DNA of 64,000 bases from DASPKX01 sp035627835. Lineage in GTDB: Bacteria > Verrucomicrobiota > Verrucomicrobiia > Limisphaerales > SXQI01. Positions 42,766 to 50,862 of this stretch are shown piece by piece. Made by a program: the position numbers and the translations under genes. Location: the NCBI GenBank assembly GCA_035627835.1, contig DASPKX010000172.1:62001-126000 (forward strand), written 5' to 3'. A model generated the notes under the pieces. It ran no database searches. It was given only the letters and a program-made list of their open reading frames with translations, and had not been told where the DNA came from. The stretch's first letter is position 1; each line of letters opens with the position of its first letter.

Positions 42766-44745
42766 TTACGGTTCGATCGGTTCAGCAATGCGGTAGAAGG
42801 CTTTTGGCGCGCTCGGCTCGATTTCCACCAAAGCTGAAAGCGCGGCGTTCGTGATCCGGTGCAGCTCCGTCCAGTCCGTTCCCCCAAGCGTTGAAGAACG
42901 CTGCAACGAATTCATCAGCGGATGGGCCTTCGCCTCAATATGCAGGCGGCCCCCTGCACCCACGAATCGCAGCTCTGGATGCGGGTAAGCAGCGAGAACC
43001 ACCCCCTCTGTCGTCGTCGCGATGAACTTTCCCTGAAAGAACGTCACTCCGTTGAAAGTCAGCGCACGGTCCATTTGATGCGTCTCCCAGGAAAGGCCAT
43101 CTGTAGAAGAAGCCACAAGCCCTCTAGACCCCACCGCCACAAACATTCCCCCTCCGTAAGTCACAGCGAGCAAGCCACTGCTTGCAGGTTCCACACCTCG
43201 GCGGGTCCAATTCACACCATCCGCCGAGGTCATCACGAAATTCGTCGAGCGAGAGCCCACCGCGACGAACACGCCATTTCCAAACGCCAGGCTCTCCGCT
43301 GGGTAGCCCGTGGTTCCGCCAAACCAGTTCGTGCCGTCATTCGAGATGTAAGACCGTCCATTGCTGCCCAGCGAAACGAATCGACGGTTCCCAAACTCAA
43401 TATGCGGCTTGTAACTCCCATCATCGAGGCTGGGAAGCGTGCGCCAGGCCACCCCGTCTGTTGAGGTAAAAAATGAAGTGCCCGACGCCGCGTAAACTCC
43501 GTTTCCGAAGGCCACGTCATTCGGCAGTGAGTTCAGAGCGGTTTCCTCCTCCTGCCAGGTTGCGCCGTTCGTTGAGATCAGCACGAGGTGGCGCGTTGGC
43601 CGGGTCGCGTTATGCGCAAATGCGACGAACTTTCCCCCTGCGTAACTCAGGCTCACCATGTTGCGGCGCGGAAAGCTTGGCATCATCCACCGGGAGCCAT
43701 CACTCGAGGCGACAAGCGCCTGTGAAGTTGTGTAAGAATCACCCCCCAGCGCCACGACCGCATCATTGCCCGCGGCGATGTATCTAAAAGGCAGAATCTC
43801 ACTGACAGAACTTGCGTGCCAAACCACGCCATCAACCGAGCTGGCCAAAAACCCCGCATTGCCGCCCACCAAGAACTTGTCTCCGGTAAAGCTGATGGTC
43901 TGAAGATTGTGAATGGCGCCTGTCTCGTGCCATTCCCAATCGACCGCATTCGTTGAAGTCCACGCCCGGCGATCATTGCCCACTGCCACGTAGCGCCCGT
44001 TCCCGTGCGCCAAATCAAAAACGTGCAGATCGCCGCTGTAGTTGGTTCGCCACACGATGCCTTCGTCCGACACGAACACACCATCTCGTCCCAGCGCCAC
44101 AAACTTGCCGTTCGCGTAAACAAGACCGGAAAGACGGTTTGTGGTTGGACTTTGGCGCGGCGACCAACTGCTGCCCTCCACCGAGGTCAGGATCGCGCCT
44201 CCATGGCCAACAGCGATGAACCTATCCTCCGCATGGACGATCTTAAGCAACCCAGCTTCCGTGGGAGATAACTGCCGGACGGTCCAGTTTACCGCGTCAC
44301 CTGAGGTTAGGATGACCCGTTGATGCGGCGCTCTTGCGCTGCCAACAGCAACGAACGTTCTCCGTCCATACGCCACGCTCTGCAAATCCTGCATGACGCC
44401 CGACCACCTGTTATTCCAGTTCTGTCCATCGCCAGAGGTAACGATGCTCCCGCCAGATCCGACCCCGACCCATTTGTCATCCGCGAAAATGAATTGAGAC
44501 ACCTCGCTGCGAGGCAGCAGGTCACTCGCTGCTGCATGCCAATGCACTCCATCCCGGGACGAAGAAATCACATGCCCAAAAGCAGCGACATGTTCCCCAT
44601 TTGTGCGGCTCGCAGCAGCGACAGGCGCTTGGGCAGCCTGAATGAACCACCGCTCCAGGTCGTAAGAAGTTGCCGCAAAAGCTTCACCGCTCGCCAGCAA
44701 CAAGGTGAAGGCACAAAGAGCCGCCTGAACTAGAAGCCGCCTCAT
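42766..44745 (-). CDS. Secreted propeller protein with 13 'SxDGxxW' repeats
   Basis: A 659-residue exported protein with signal peptide (ALCAFTLLLASGEAFA). Thirteen copies of a 40-50-residue repeat can be counted by their core, for example SSRDGVHW, TSGDGQNW, TSVEGSSW, VSDEGIVW, TSTNAVDW, SSVDGVVW, ASSDGSRW, TSTDGVAW, TSADGVNW and SSTDGLSW, each paired with GNGxFVAVGxxG. The Asp-box-like S-x-D-G-x-x-W turn is that of sialidase/BNR and Ycf48-type beta-propellers. Sialidase catalytic residues are not seen, so it is probably binding or structural. The last ~65 residues (LQRSSTLGGTDWTEL to AFYRIAEP) are the shared tail module. Thirteen repeats suggest two propellers. Confidence 0.75.
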   Translation of the reverse strand: MRRLLVQAALCAFTLLLASGEAFAATSYDLERWFIQAAQAPVAAASRTNGEHVAAFGHVISSSRDGVHWHAAASDLLPRSEVSQFIFADDKWVGVGSGGSIVTSGDGQNWNNRWSGVMQDLQSVAYGRRTFVAVGSARAPHQRVILTSGDAVNWTVRQLSPTEAGLLKIVHAEDRFIAVGHGGAILTSVEGSSWSPRQSPTTNRLSGLVYANGKFVALGRDGVFVSDEGIVWRTNYSGDLHVFDLAHGNGRYVAVGNDRRAWTSTNAVDWEWHETGAIHNLQTISFTGDKFLVGGNAGFLASSVDGVVWHASSVSEILPFRYIAAGNDAVVALGGDSYTTSQALVASSDGSRWMMPSFPRRNMVSLSYAGGKFVAFAHNATRPTRHLVLISTNGATWQEEETALNSLPNDVAFGNGVYAASGTSFFTSTDGVAWRTLPSLDDGSYKPHIEFGNRRFVSLGSNGRSYISNDGTNWFGGTTGYPAESLAFGNGVFVAVGSRSTNFVMTSADGVNWTRRGVEPASSGLLAVTYGGGMFVAVGSRGLVASSTDGLSWETHQMDRALTFNGVTFFQGKFIATTTEGVVLAAYPHPELRFVGAGGRLHIEAKAHPLMNSLQRSSTLGGTDWTELHRITNAALSALVEIEPSAPKAFYRIAEPIEP

Positions 44746-45051
44746 AGATAATCAGCAAGTGGATTGCGAGGGATTTTGGCCGGAGGCGAGGCGCGACGCA
44801 GGAGCATATCCGCATGGATCTGCGACTGAGGAGCAACGAAGCATCCGGCCAAAAGACCCGCAAGACGCTGCTTGGGTATTTGTGAGACGGCTTCTACAAC
44901 GTGGGTGTGCAGGAAATTCCTCATCATGGGGGCCTCATCGCCCATAATGACCTGGAGCCGAAAGAAAACCAGCTTTTCTTATCGCGCCAAAGCGACCACC
45001 TTAAAGAGCCTCAATGGACCGCCCCCAAGGGACTGCCTTCACAAAAGGCCT
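44746..45051. other. Intergenic, no gene recognised
   Basis: A 306-bp gap between two minus-strand genes. No convincing ORF, RNA or repeat was seen; a plus-strand frame through here continues into the antisense of the next gene and is a shadow. Confidence 0.5.
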
Positions 45052-45522
45052 CTACTCCTCCTGGTGAGTCCTGGCGATTTCGATCTCGTCCGCCTTGTTG
45101 AAAGCGCGAGCCACAAAAACCATCATTGTTCCGAGACCACCCAGGAAGAACACCGCCATCACGAGCCCGAAGCTAATATCCGCCAGCTTGTTCGCCGCAA
45201 TAAATCGGAGCGGATAAAGAAAGGCAAAAACCCCGGCCAACACGAAGAACCCGAGATAAAGCCCCAACCGAACTTTCCCTTCGCGCGTCGGATTATCCGA
45301 GACCTTCCAAACCTGAATCCATAACCGCCAGTTGAAGAGAACGCCCAGCAGCATCCAAATCGGCGTCGTCCAATCCCAGTCGAAATGAAACCCCTGCGTC
45401 CCGTTGATCTTCAACGAAGCCACAGCCGCAATAATCCCCATCACCGCGATCCCGCAGGATGCCGACAGCACCGATCGAAAATCCCGATCCCGATCCGGAG
45501 AGTTAGCAGGAACATTGTCCAT
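45052..45522 (-). CDS. Small multi-pass membrane protein, hypothetical
   Basis: A 156-residue protein with a hydrophilic N-terminus (MDNVPANSPDRDRDF) and four predicted transmembrane segments (AVMGIIAAVAS, TPIWMLLGVLFNWRLWI, LGLYLGFFVLAGVFAFLY, FGLVMAVFFLGGLGTMMVF), ending in an acidic tail. No family recognised, no catalytic motif. It marks the left edge of the accessory region. It could be a transporter accessory or small membrane sensor, which the sequence does not decide. Confidence 0.65.
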   Translation of the reverse strand: MDNVPANSPDRDRDFRSVLSASCGIAVMGIIAAVASLKINGTQGFHFDWDWTTPIWMLLGVLFNWRLWIQVWKVSDNPTREGKVRLGLYLGFFVLAGVFAFLYPLRFIAANKLADISFGLVMAVFFLGGLGTMMVFVARAFNKADEIEIARTHQEE

Positions 45523-46082
45523 GCCGGAAAGATTGCAGACCCATTGATTGAAGTCAAATTTTCTTATTCATCGACATGGTAGAATTAGGTTTTCTGAATA
45601 GTTTTCTGACGGTTCAGAGTGAATCCTTTTGGGCTCTATCTGCTCTTTTGTGGCGAACCTGCCTTCTGTTTTGAAGTGTTCCATGCACGTCTTCTACACG
45701 ACTTTTTGGCCGAGGCGCGGTCGGCGCCGAACAACTAAAGCCCACCTGCGCACACACTGTCTTGCTGTCTCTCCGCGGACTCAGCGGCTCTGCGGGAAAT
45801 TCCAGCCGCTCCATCGATGGCAACAATAGGGGCGGAACCAAATGTAACGCCCGATCCGGGCTCTCACTCGAGGAACCTGCTTGGCCCGGTGATTTGCAGG
45901 TGCTCCCCCGTCTCTCAGCGGCGCTGGGAGGATTGTCCTTTTTTGCAAATTCTCGGCAGAACAGGCGGCCACCAAGATCACCAGGAAGTCGTAAACTGGC
46001 GGTCTGGAACCTTGAAGCCTTGAACCGAGTTCAAAAAACCGTAATTGACAGACTCTTAAGATAAGCTAATCAATGCCCCTCA
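45523..46082. other. Repeat-bearing intergenic region
   Basis: A 560-bp gap without a credible gene. It holds a copy of the ~35-bp GCGGCTCTGCGGGAAA repeat (45766-45803), a degenerate copy near 45910-45938, and a stretch near 45640 (CTCTTTTGTGGC-like) that recurs near 46918 next to another copy. TTGACA at 46045-46050 could be part of a promoter for the next gene. Confidence 0.6.
45766..45803 (+). repeat. Dispersed 'GCGGCTCTGCGGGAAA' repeat, copy 1
   Basis: Core CTCAGCGGCTCTGCGGGAAA variant: GTCTCTCCGCGGAC then TCAGCGGCTCTGCGGGAAAT. It is shared with copies at 46948, 47482 (inverted) and 48288. Confidence 0.75.
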
Positions 46083-46685
46083 ATGAAAACCTATCAAGCC
46101 CTCCTGTCTGTCGCAGCGCTAGCGTTTGCGACTAATGTCGCCCAAGCGCAATCTCCTGACCCGAACGGAGCCTATATCCAGAGCATAAGCTACGGAGGCA
46201 GCGGCAGCCCTCAAGGAAGCGTTGGCTCTTCCTTCGCGAATGACCGGGAGTCATTCACACTGATTTTCGACGTTTTCAACGCCAGCAGCGGCCAAGGAGT
46301 TCCAGCCACTGAATCCCGCAAAAACAGCCAGATCAACCTCAACTACCGGGCCGCCAAACCCTCGAAGCTGGATCTGAATTTCCGCGGTTACGTGAATCTT
46401 CCTGCAGGAGTGACCGCCACGATCACCGTCGCAACCTACGATGAGAAAGGGAACCCGAAACTTTCCAGCGAAACCTTCCAAGGCCCGCTGGCCCAGGATT
46501 ATCTGTTCAGCGAAACCGTGAAGCTTGGCTCAACAAAGATCGGCCACGGCGCCGGTTCGGCCGTCGGGGTGCGGAATCTGAATGTCAGCATCCGAGTGGC
46601 TGGCCACCAGCAAGCGTCCTCCCTCATCACCATCGATTCCATTGATGGGCAGGTCTGGACCGCAGGAGATGGCAAGAAAGAGTAA
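46083..46685 (+). CDS. DUF4360-family secreted protein with both family cysteines replaced by serine
   Basis: A 200-residue exported protein with signal peptide (LLSVAALAFATNVAQA). The mature part matches DUF4360 from memory: ISYGGSGSPQGSVGSSF, SFTLIFDVFNASSG, RKNSQINLNY and FRGYVNLPAG. In the family the first block reads GCPQGS and the later one RKNCQ; here both Cys are Ser, so the presumed disulfide is absent. It is a predicted beta-sandwich of unknown function, otherwise known from fungi and diverse bacteria. No adjacent gene on the same strand. A terminator follows. Confidence 0.8.
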   Translation: MKTYQALLSVAALAFATNVAQAQSPDPNGAYIQSISYGGSGSPQGSVGSSFANDRESFTLIFDVFNASSGQGVPATESRKNSQINLNYRAAKPSKLDLNFRGYVNLPAGVTATITVATYDEKGNPKLSSETFQGPLAQDYLFSETVKLGSTKIGHGAGSAVGVRNLNVSIRVAGHQQASSLITIDSIDGQVWTAGDGKKE

Positions 46686-46720
46686 AGCTCCTCCTCCAGA
46701 ACGCGCTTAAGTTTAGTAAC

Positions 46721-46754
46721 AAGCTCCTTGGCCACCACGCTGAGGAGCTTTTTT
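46721..46754 (+). terminator. Rho-independent terminator after the DUF4360 gene
   Basis: AAGCTCCT (46721-46728) pairs with AGGAGCTT (46743-46750), followed by TTTTAC. The loop is 14 nt, so strength is moderate; an alternative left arm lies at 46684-46691. Confidence 0.65.
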
Positions 46755-46947
46755 ACTTTTCTAGATTCGACCAAACCCCTCGCTGCCCGTTCAGCAGCTC
46801 TGCTGGAAAATCCTCTTCTGCGAGTTTGTAACCAAACAAAGGCGAGCGAAACATCGCAAACCTTCTCTGCCTCCGCTTGGCCACGCACACTTTCGAGGTT
46901 TCCGTTTTGTGATGTTTGCGCTCTTTCGTGGCCACTTACCTGCATGT

Positions 46948-46986
46948 TTCCTCTGCGTTCTCAGCGGCTCTGCGGGAGAAATTCCC
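46948..46986 (+). repeat. Dispersed 'GCGGCTCTGCGGGAAA' repeat, copy 2
   Basis: CCTCTGCGTTC then TCAGCGGCTCTGCGGGAGAA. Read on the minus strand, this copy supplies the last codons and stop (LPQSR*) of the gene at 46961-47443. Confidence 0.75.
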
Positions 46987-47443
46987 TTTCCGACACACGT
47001 TCGCGGATGATCGAAGGGACATTGGTAAAAATCATTCCCTGGTCCATGCGCCCTTTTGCTTGCCCGTTAACTCGCCACAGCTCGTGAGTTGCGGGCCGCC
47101 AGCGCGCAGCAATTTCCCCGCTTCGCCAGAGCGCCACGTCGCCATTCTCCTCGTGAGTTACGCGTGAGAAGAACCAGAGATCATCCTCGTGGTCGTAGTA
47201 GTAACCCCGCCAGACGCCCTCGGTATCGAGCGTGATGATTCGGGTGTTGTACCAGATGTCCCCATCCATGAAGCTCTGAGTAACAAAAATTCTCTCGCCC
47301 GACTTGGCAGTGGCATCGATGACAATCCGCGTCGTGAACAACCGCCAACAACCCCAGGCTGTCACTACCAACGCGGCCACGGTGAACAGACCAAAAGCAG
47401 CGCGCCGCCACATGATGTGCTTCGTTCTGCTTTCCGAGAGCAT
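46961..47443 (-). CDS. Membrane-anchored hypothetical protein whose 3' end is a repeat
   Basis: A 160-residue protein: one N-terminal hydrophobic segment (AAFGLFTVAALVVTAWGCW) and an exported domain rich in Trp/Tyr and Asp (GVWRGYYYDHEDDLWFF, WRPATHELWRVNG). Not recognised. Its last residues LPQSR and the stop codon are encoded by a copy of the GCGGCTCTGCGGGAAA repeat, and another copy lies 39 bp upstream of its start. A second ATG at 47413 (MWRRAAFG) is an alternative start directly before the hydrophobic segment. No homolog recalled. Confidence 0.6.
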   Translation of the reverse strand: MLSESRTKHIMWRRAAFGLFTVAALVVTAWGCWRLFTTRIVIDATAKSGERIFVTQSFMDGDIWYNTRIITLDTEGVWRGYYYDHEDDLWFFSRVTHEENGDVALWRSGEIAARWRPATHELWRVNGQAKGRMDQGMIFTNVPSIIRERVSEREFLPQSR

Positions 47444-47481
47444 TCTGACAGATTCTATGCCTCAGATGCCCTGAAGTAAGA

Positions 47482-47518
47482 AGATTTCCCGCAGAGCCGC
47501 TGAGTGGCGGAGAGGAAT
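47482..47518 (-). repeat. Dispersed 'GCGGCTCTGCGGGAAA' repeat, copy 3 (inverted)
   Basis: On the minus strand: CCTCTCCGCCAC then TCAGCGGCTCTGCGGGAAAT. Between two hypothetical genes. Confidence 0.75.
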
Positions 47519-47560
47519 AGGGCGAAATCATTAGCCAGAGGGCGCCATCATCCGCGCCTC

Positions 47561-47600
47561 GCTCACCCGCTCACCCGCTCACCCGCTCACCCGCTCACCC
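47561..47600 (+). repeat. Five tandem copies of the 8-bp unit GCTCACCC
   Basis: Perfect octanucleotide tandem repeat, intergenic. Eight is not a multiple of three, and it is not in a coding frame. Likely a slippage-prone microsatellite. Confidence 0.9.
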
Positions 47601-47698
47601 CGAGCGCCCGTAGGTGCGACATATTTGTAGTACCAGTCAGCACCTAACCCAAAGCCCCGGACGGGGCGGCATCAACTCTCAAACCCCACTCGGACGCT

Positions 47699-48268
47699 TC
47701 AAAGATTGAGATGAAGTGAAGGATCCAGATCGTATCCCGACGTTTCAGAATTCGATGGTGAAGAGGGCGCGAATTCTTGCGACACGAGGCGGGCATCACT
47801 TGGGACTGCGACGAAGATGGGAATTCCAAAACGTTGGCGCAGCCATTTGTTGGTGTCAGCAAGCTTCTTCCGAACTCGCGATTGCTGAGCTGGTGTGCAA
47901 AACACCACCATGCGCCAGGTGTCCGAACGCGGCCCCTCCAAACGGAATTTCCTAATCTCGCCTTTTGCCACAAACTCGCTGCCGGATGTTTGCACTTGAG
48001 TTCGGGTGCTCATGAGCCAACCACCCATAGCTGGATGAGGTTTAAAGCTATAGACAGCTCGCGCTTTGCAATCCCAAGCCTCGTTATGCAAGGTGAAAAA
48101 GTATTCCTCACGTCCTTGGAAATTGGTGACGCAGCCGTCGTACGTCAGCTTCAGTTTTGGAACGGCTTGGAAAGAGCGTGGGAGCCAAAAGGCTAATCCC
48201 ACCAGCAACGAAGCGATGCAACTGACCGCCACTAGCAAAAAACGCCTTCCTCTCTGGTATCGAACCAT
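47699..48268 (-). CDS. Exported hypothetical protein
   Basis: A 189-residue protein with an N-terminal hydrophobic segment (FLLVAVSCIASLLVGLAF) preceded by RYQRGRR, so exported or anchored. The mature part has strands such as YFFTLHNEAWDCKARAVYSF and WRMVVFCTPAQQSRVRKKL, with three Cys. Not recognised. The last ~20 residues (SSPSNSETSGYDLD) are polar. Two copies of the GCGGCTCTGCGGGAAA repeat bound the segment containing it (47482 and 48288). Function unknown. Confidence 0.55.
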   Translation of the reverse strand: MVRYQRGRRFLLVAVSCIASLLVGLAFWLPRSFQAVPKLKLTYDGCVTNFQGREEYFFTLHNEAWDCKARAVYSFKPHPAMGGWLMSTRTQVQTSGSEFVAKGEIRKFRLEGPRSDTWRMVVFCTPAQQSRVRKKLADTNKWLRQRFGIPIFVAVPSDARLVSQEFAPSSPSNSETSGYDLDPSLHLNL

Positions 48269-48287
48269 ACGGCTATTGCGGTCATTT

Positions 48288-48330
48288 CCCTCCTTCTCTG
48301 CGGCCTCAGCAGCTCTGCGGGAAAGATTCT
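48288..48330 (+). repeat. Dispersed 'GCGGCTCTGCGGGAAA' repeat, copy 4
   Basis: CCTTCTCTGCGGCC then TCAGCAGCTCTGCGGGAAAG. One mismatch in the core. It lies 19 bp upstream of the start at 48268, in the promoter region of that gene. Confidence 0.7.
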
Positions 48331-48507
48331 GTCAGTGAGGCCATTGTAAGGCACCAGAAACAAAGCAGGTTCCTTAAACCGCCTTGGAGTGTCATATAGC
48401 CACGACCACGACATCTGGCTCTAGAACTAAGTAAACACCCTCAAGAATGCTGGCACAAACGCCCCCCGCACGTACTTCCTTGGATTTGAGCTTCTCGCCT
48501 GTAGCAG

Positions 48508-49284
48508 TTAAATACTCATCGCCAGCAACCGCTTCTCAACGTCGGCACTCCCACGCGGAGTGATCGCAACGGTTTTCAGACTCGAGTCAAACTCGATTAG
48601 TCTGTTCTTATGCAGTGGTTTTAGAATGTTCTTACGAAAGGCGGTCAGGGTACTATATTCTACGGACTGCTTAAGTTCGTTATCTGAAAGAGGATCGGCC
48701 GATGAATAACAAAGTACAAGAACTTGGTCGCTTGCTTTCATCGCGGGGTCGAGGACTCGTTTAACGCCGTTCGTTTCCCAAACCAGCGGATGTTTTCTTT
48801 CAACAATGGCGTCGACCGCGTTTTGCGCTTCGCTTAATGTGACTTTATGAAAGATTCGGATCAATTCGGCAAGAATCCAATTGCTCGATGCAAGAACGGC
48901 GCTCGCATCACTGTGGTTTGGATCAACTTCCGCGCCAACATGTCCCACATTGCGATTGTTACGGATTTCATAGAGGTAGGGTAGAAGACGAGGGATCAGG
49001 ATCCTTAAGCTCCTATCACCCCACCGGTTAGGATCGGGAGGGCGGCTTTCCAAAGCCCGGCAAGCGTCGACCATGTTCGCAGGTTTGGACGGTGCTGGCG
49101 GATAAGTGCCTGACGTTGCGCCATTAAGAATGGTGTAAACGATCTCGCATAACTTGCCACCGTTCAATTCAGCGGGTTCCCAACGATGCTCAGCGTAATT
49201 GGTAACGATTTCTTTGTGCGCGTCCAGCAAAGGGGTTCTCAGACCAGGAGGAATAGACTGTAGCAACTTTGAAGAATCGATCAT
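48508..49284 (-). CDS. Conserved hypothetical with HEPN-like helical domain and winged-helix-like C-terminus
   Basis: A 258-residue soluble protein. Residues 1-155 look all-helical (LLDAHKEIVTNYAEHRWEP, LRILIPRLLPYLYEIRNNR) and include IRNNRNVGHVG, an R-x(4-6)-H arrangement like the RNase motif of HEPN domains. VDPNHSDASAVLASSNWILAEL follows. From about 175 to 258 a winged-helix-like part is suggested (SYSSADPLSDNEL-type start, then RKNILKPLHKNRLIEF and AITPRGSADVEKRLL). I have the impression that this two-part architecture recurs in unnamed bacterial proteins. It is the last of three genes overlapping by 4 nt and probably needs its partners. HEPN and RNA cleavage are inference only. Confidence 0.7.
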   Translation of the reverse strand: MIDSSKLLQSIPPGLRTPLLDAHKEIVTNYAEHRWEPAELNGGKLCEIVYTILNGATSGTYPPAPSKPANMVDACRALESRPPDPNRWGDRSLRILIPRLLPYLYEIRNNRNVGHVGAEVDPNHSDASAVLASSNWILAELIRIFHKVTLSEAQNAVDAIVERKHPLVWETNGVKRVLDPAMKASDQVLVLCYSSADPLSDNELKQSVEYSTLTAFRKNILKPLHKNRLIEFDSSLKTVAITPRGSADVEKRLLAMSI

Positions 49285-49874
49285 TCCCGGTTAGCAAGTT
49301 TTCTGATTATGTCTACACCGTGCTTGAATCCGGGTTGTGTCAGTTTCCAGCCCAGGTCTTTTGATCCAGTGAATAGGTTTTTTGCGCCGCTAAGATATTT
49401 GGAATGGTTTGTAGAATCGTAACAGCCATGATCAATGCAGAGAGAGCGCGCCGAGGAATCAGGAAAATTGGGCGAACCCGTCTGGAGAAAACTTTGCAAG
49501 CCGACGAGCACATATGCATCCACGACCCTATCGCTTCTTTTGGCCGACGGGAGTTTGTTTGCGATGATCTCGATATTGCTTTCCTCTAGCGTAAATACTT
49601 GCTGAATGTCGTCGAGACTTAAACCTGATCGTTGAATCCAACTCGACGCTTTCACATTCACTGCAGGACTTATCCGAGCATCACTAGTATCCGCACGGTC
49701 GTTTGACGATACAGGCGTCGGCACTGGTGTTGTACGACCAAAATAAGCGCGAACGGAGTCAATCACGCGCTCTCGATCTTGGTCGAGCAATGGTTCGAGC
49801 GCATGAAGGACAGTCGTAAGTGCTTTCAGGACTGAATCGCCACTATTTCCTGAGGTAGAACTGGGTTGGTTCAT
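49281..49874 (-). CDS. Paralogous hypothetical protein, second gene of the three-gene operon
   Basis: A 197-residue soluble protein. N-terminal helix about 15-45 (LTTVLHALEPLLDQDRERV), a Ser/Thr/Pro-rich linker (about 50-75), then a ~115-residue domain: LDDIQQVF, IIANKLP, VDAYVLVGLQSFLQTG, HGCYDSTNHSKYLSGAKN, FTGSKDLGWKLTQPG. The same blocks occur in the same order in the first gene's product. No recognised family, no catalytic triad, no membrane segment. The end resembles a winged helix (the GW-LT-PG wing). It overlaps both neighbours by 4 nt. Confidence 0.7.
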   Translation of the reverse strand: MNQPSSTSGNSGDSVLKALTTVLHALEPLLDQDRERVIDSVRAYFGRTTPVPTPVSSNDRADTSDARISPAVNVKASSWIQRSGLSLDDIQQVFTLEESNIEIIANKLPSAKRSDRVVDAYVLVGLQSFLQTGSPNFPDSSARSLCIDHGCYDSTNHSKYLSGAKNLFTGSKDLGWKLTQPGFKHGVDIIRKLANRE

Positions 49875-50434
49875 GGCTTTTCGATTTTTCCTCCGATCTG
49901 TTTCACTACTCGAGCAGCGTTAGCGAGCCCAGGATTTGTTAAACGCCACCCTGCTTCTCGTGATCCAGAAAAATCATTGCTAAAGGATTTAATGTAGTTT
50001 GAGTGATTTGGCTGACTGTAGCATCCAAGCTTTCGGCAAACTTCTCTCGCATCTGCGTCTGAAAATGAGGCTTGCCCTGTTTTTAGAAGCGCACGAACGC
50101 CAGCCAGGAGGTAAGCATTTACTGTCTGTTGACGTTGACTCTTGCCGGGAGCTTTGTTAGCGATAACATCAAGTTCTTCGCCATGCTTTGAGAATACTTC
50201 GTCGATTTCTTCGGCAGTAACACCATGTTTTGCTGCCCAGCCTAAACCTTTATTTTTGTCAGAATCCGGTGATGGGGGCGTTGCTTCAGTCTTAGCAACG
50301 GGTGGGACAGGAGAATCGCCTAAAAGAACCATTGCTGCTGTGATCGCCTTCTGGCGTTCAGCAGGTGACAGGTCAGCTAAGACCTGAACCAGCTGGCCGA
50401 GTTTCTCAATGACGGAGGGATTGCCATTGCTCAT
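49871..50434 (-). CDS. Paralogous hypothetical protein, first gene of the three-gene operon
   Basis: A 187-residue soluble protein, a paralog of the next gene's product (shared: IANK-P, AYLLAGVRALLKTGQ, LGCYSQPNHSNYIK, FSGSREAGWRLTNPG). N-terminal helix about 8-40 (VIEKLGQLVQVLADLSPAER), Pro-rich linker, and domain about 65-180. Its ATG (50432-50434) lies inside a perfect 13-bp inverted repeat, with no Shine-Dalgarno visible, which points to autoregulation or leaderless translation. The operon looks richer in A and T than the flanking housekeeping genes, a sign of transfer. Function unknown. Confidence 0.72.
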   Translation of the reverse strand: MSNGNPSVIEKLGQLVQVLADLSPAERQKAITAAMVLLGDSPVPPVAKTEATPPSPDSDKNKGLGWAAKHGVTAEEIDEVFSKHGEELDVIANKAPGKSQRQQTVNAYLLAGVRALLKTGQASFSDADAREVCRKLGCYSQPNHSNYIKSFSNDFSGSREAGWRLTNPGLANAARVVKQIGGKIEKP

Positions 50435-50453
50435 AATAGCTTATGAGCAATGG
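50424..50453. promoter_or_regulatory. Perfect 13-bp inverted repeat spanning a start codon
   Basis: CCATTGCTCATAA (50424-50436), a 4-nt spacer TAGC, and TTATGAGCAATGG (50441-50453). The start codon of the first operon gene (50432-50434) is within the left arm. As DNA it is a candidate operator; as mRNA it would form a hairpin that hides the start codon. Confidence 0.75.
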
Positions 50454-50862
50454 GATAAGGGCGCATAACCAAAACGTCAAATTTAATCTGGCACGCTGTT
50501 TCGCTGGCTTCGCGGTTAGTGCCTTTGATTGATAACGTCCTGAGTTGTTTATCGGAACATCTTGATTCCCTTTCAAGGTGTGCGGGTGAGCGCCCGGGCA
50601 TTATTTCCGAGGACCTTTTCGAGGTAAGCATACGTGCTGTGCTGAGTAGATGGGCGGTGTGGCTGGTTTTCGAGAAAGCGGGTCGGGTGGGGCCGGGTCT
50701 ACTATTCACAAAATGTTTCCACGTCAGCCTCCTGACGTCGCGTTGCTACGTCGGGTGCCGTTGTGGCTCTCTGCAGAAAGCTTCGAGTTTAGAAATTGCT
50801 CTGGTGATCCGGTTCACGATTTTTAGCTTTGACGCTTTGTTAGCACTCCAGCCACGAGCTTA

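Noticed and set aside
42766..44745. Sialidase
   Set aside because: The Asp-box-like repeats are there, but no catalytic Arg triad or Tyr/Glu context could be found, and 13 repeats are too many for a single six-bladed sialidase.
44872..45324. 150-codon plus-strand ORF
   Set aside because: Mostly antisense to the four-helix membrane protein at 45052-45522, whose hydrophobic pattern is convincing.
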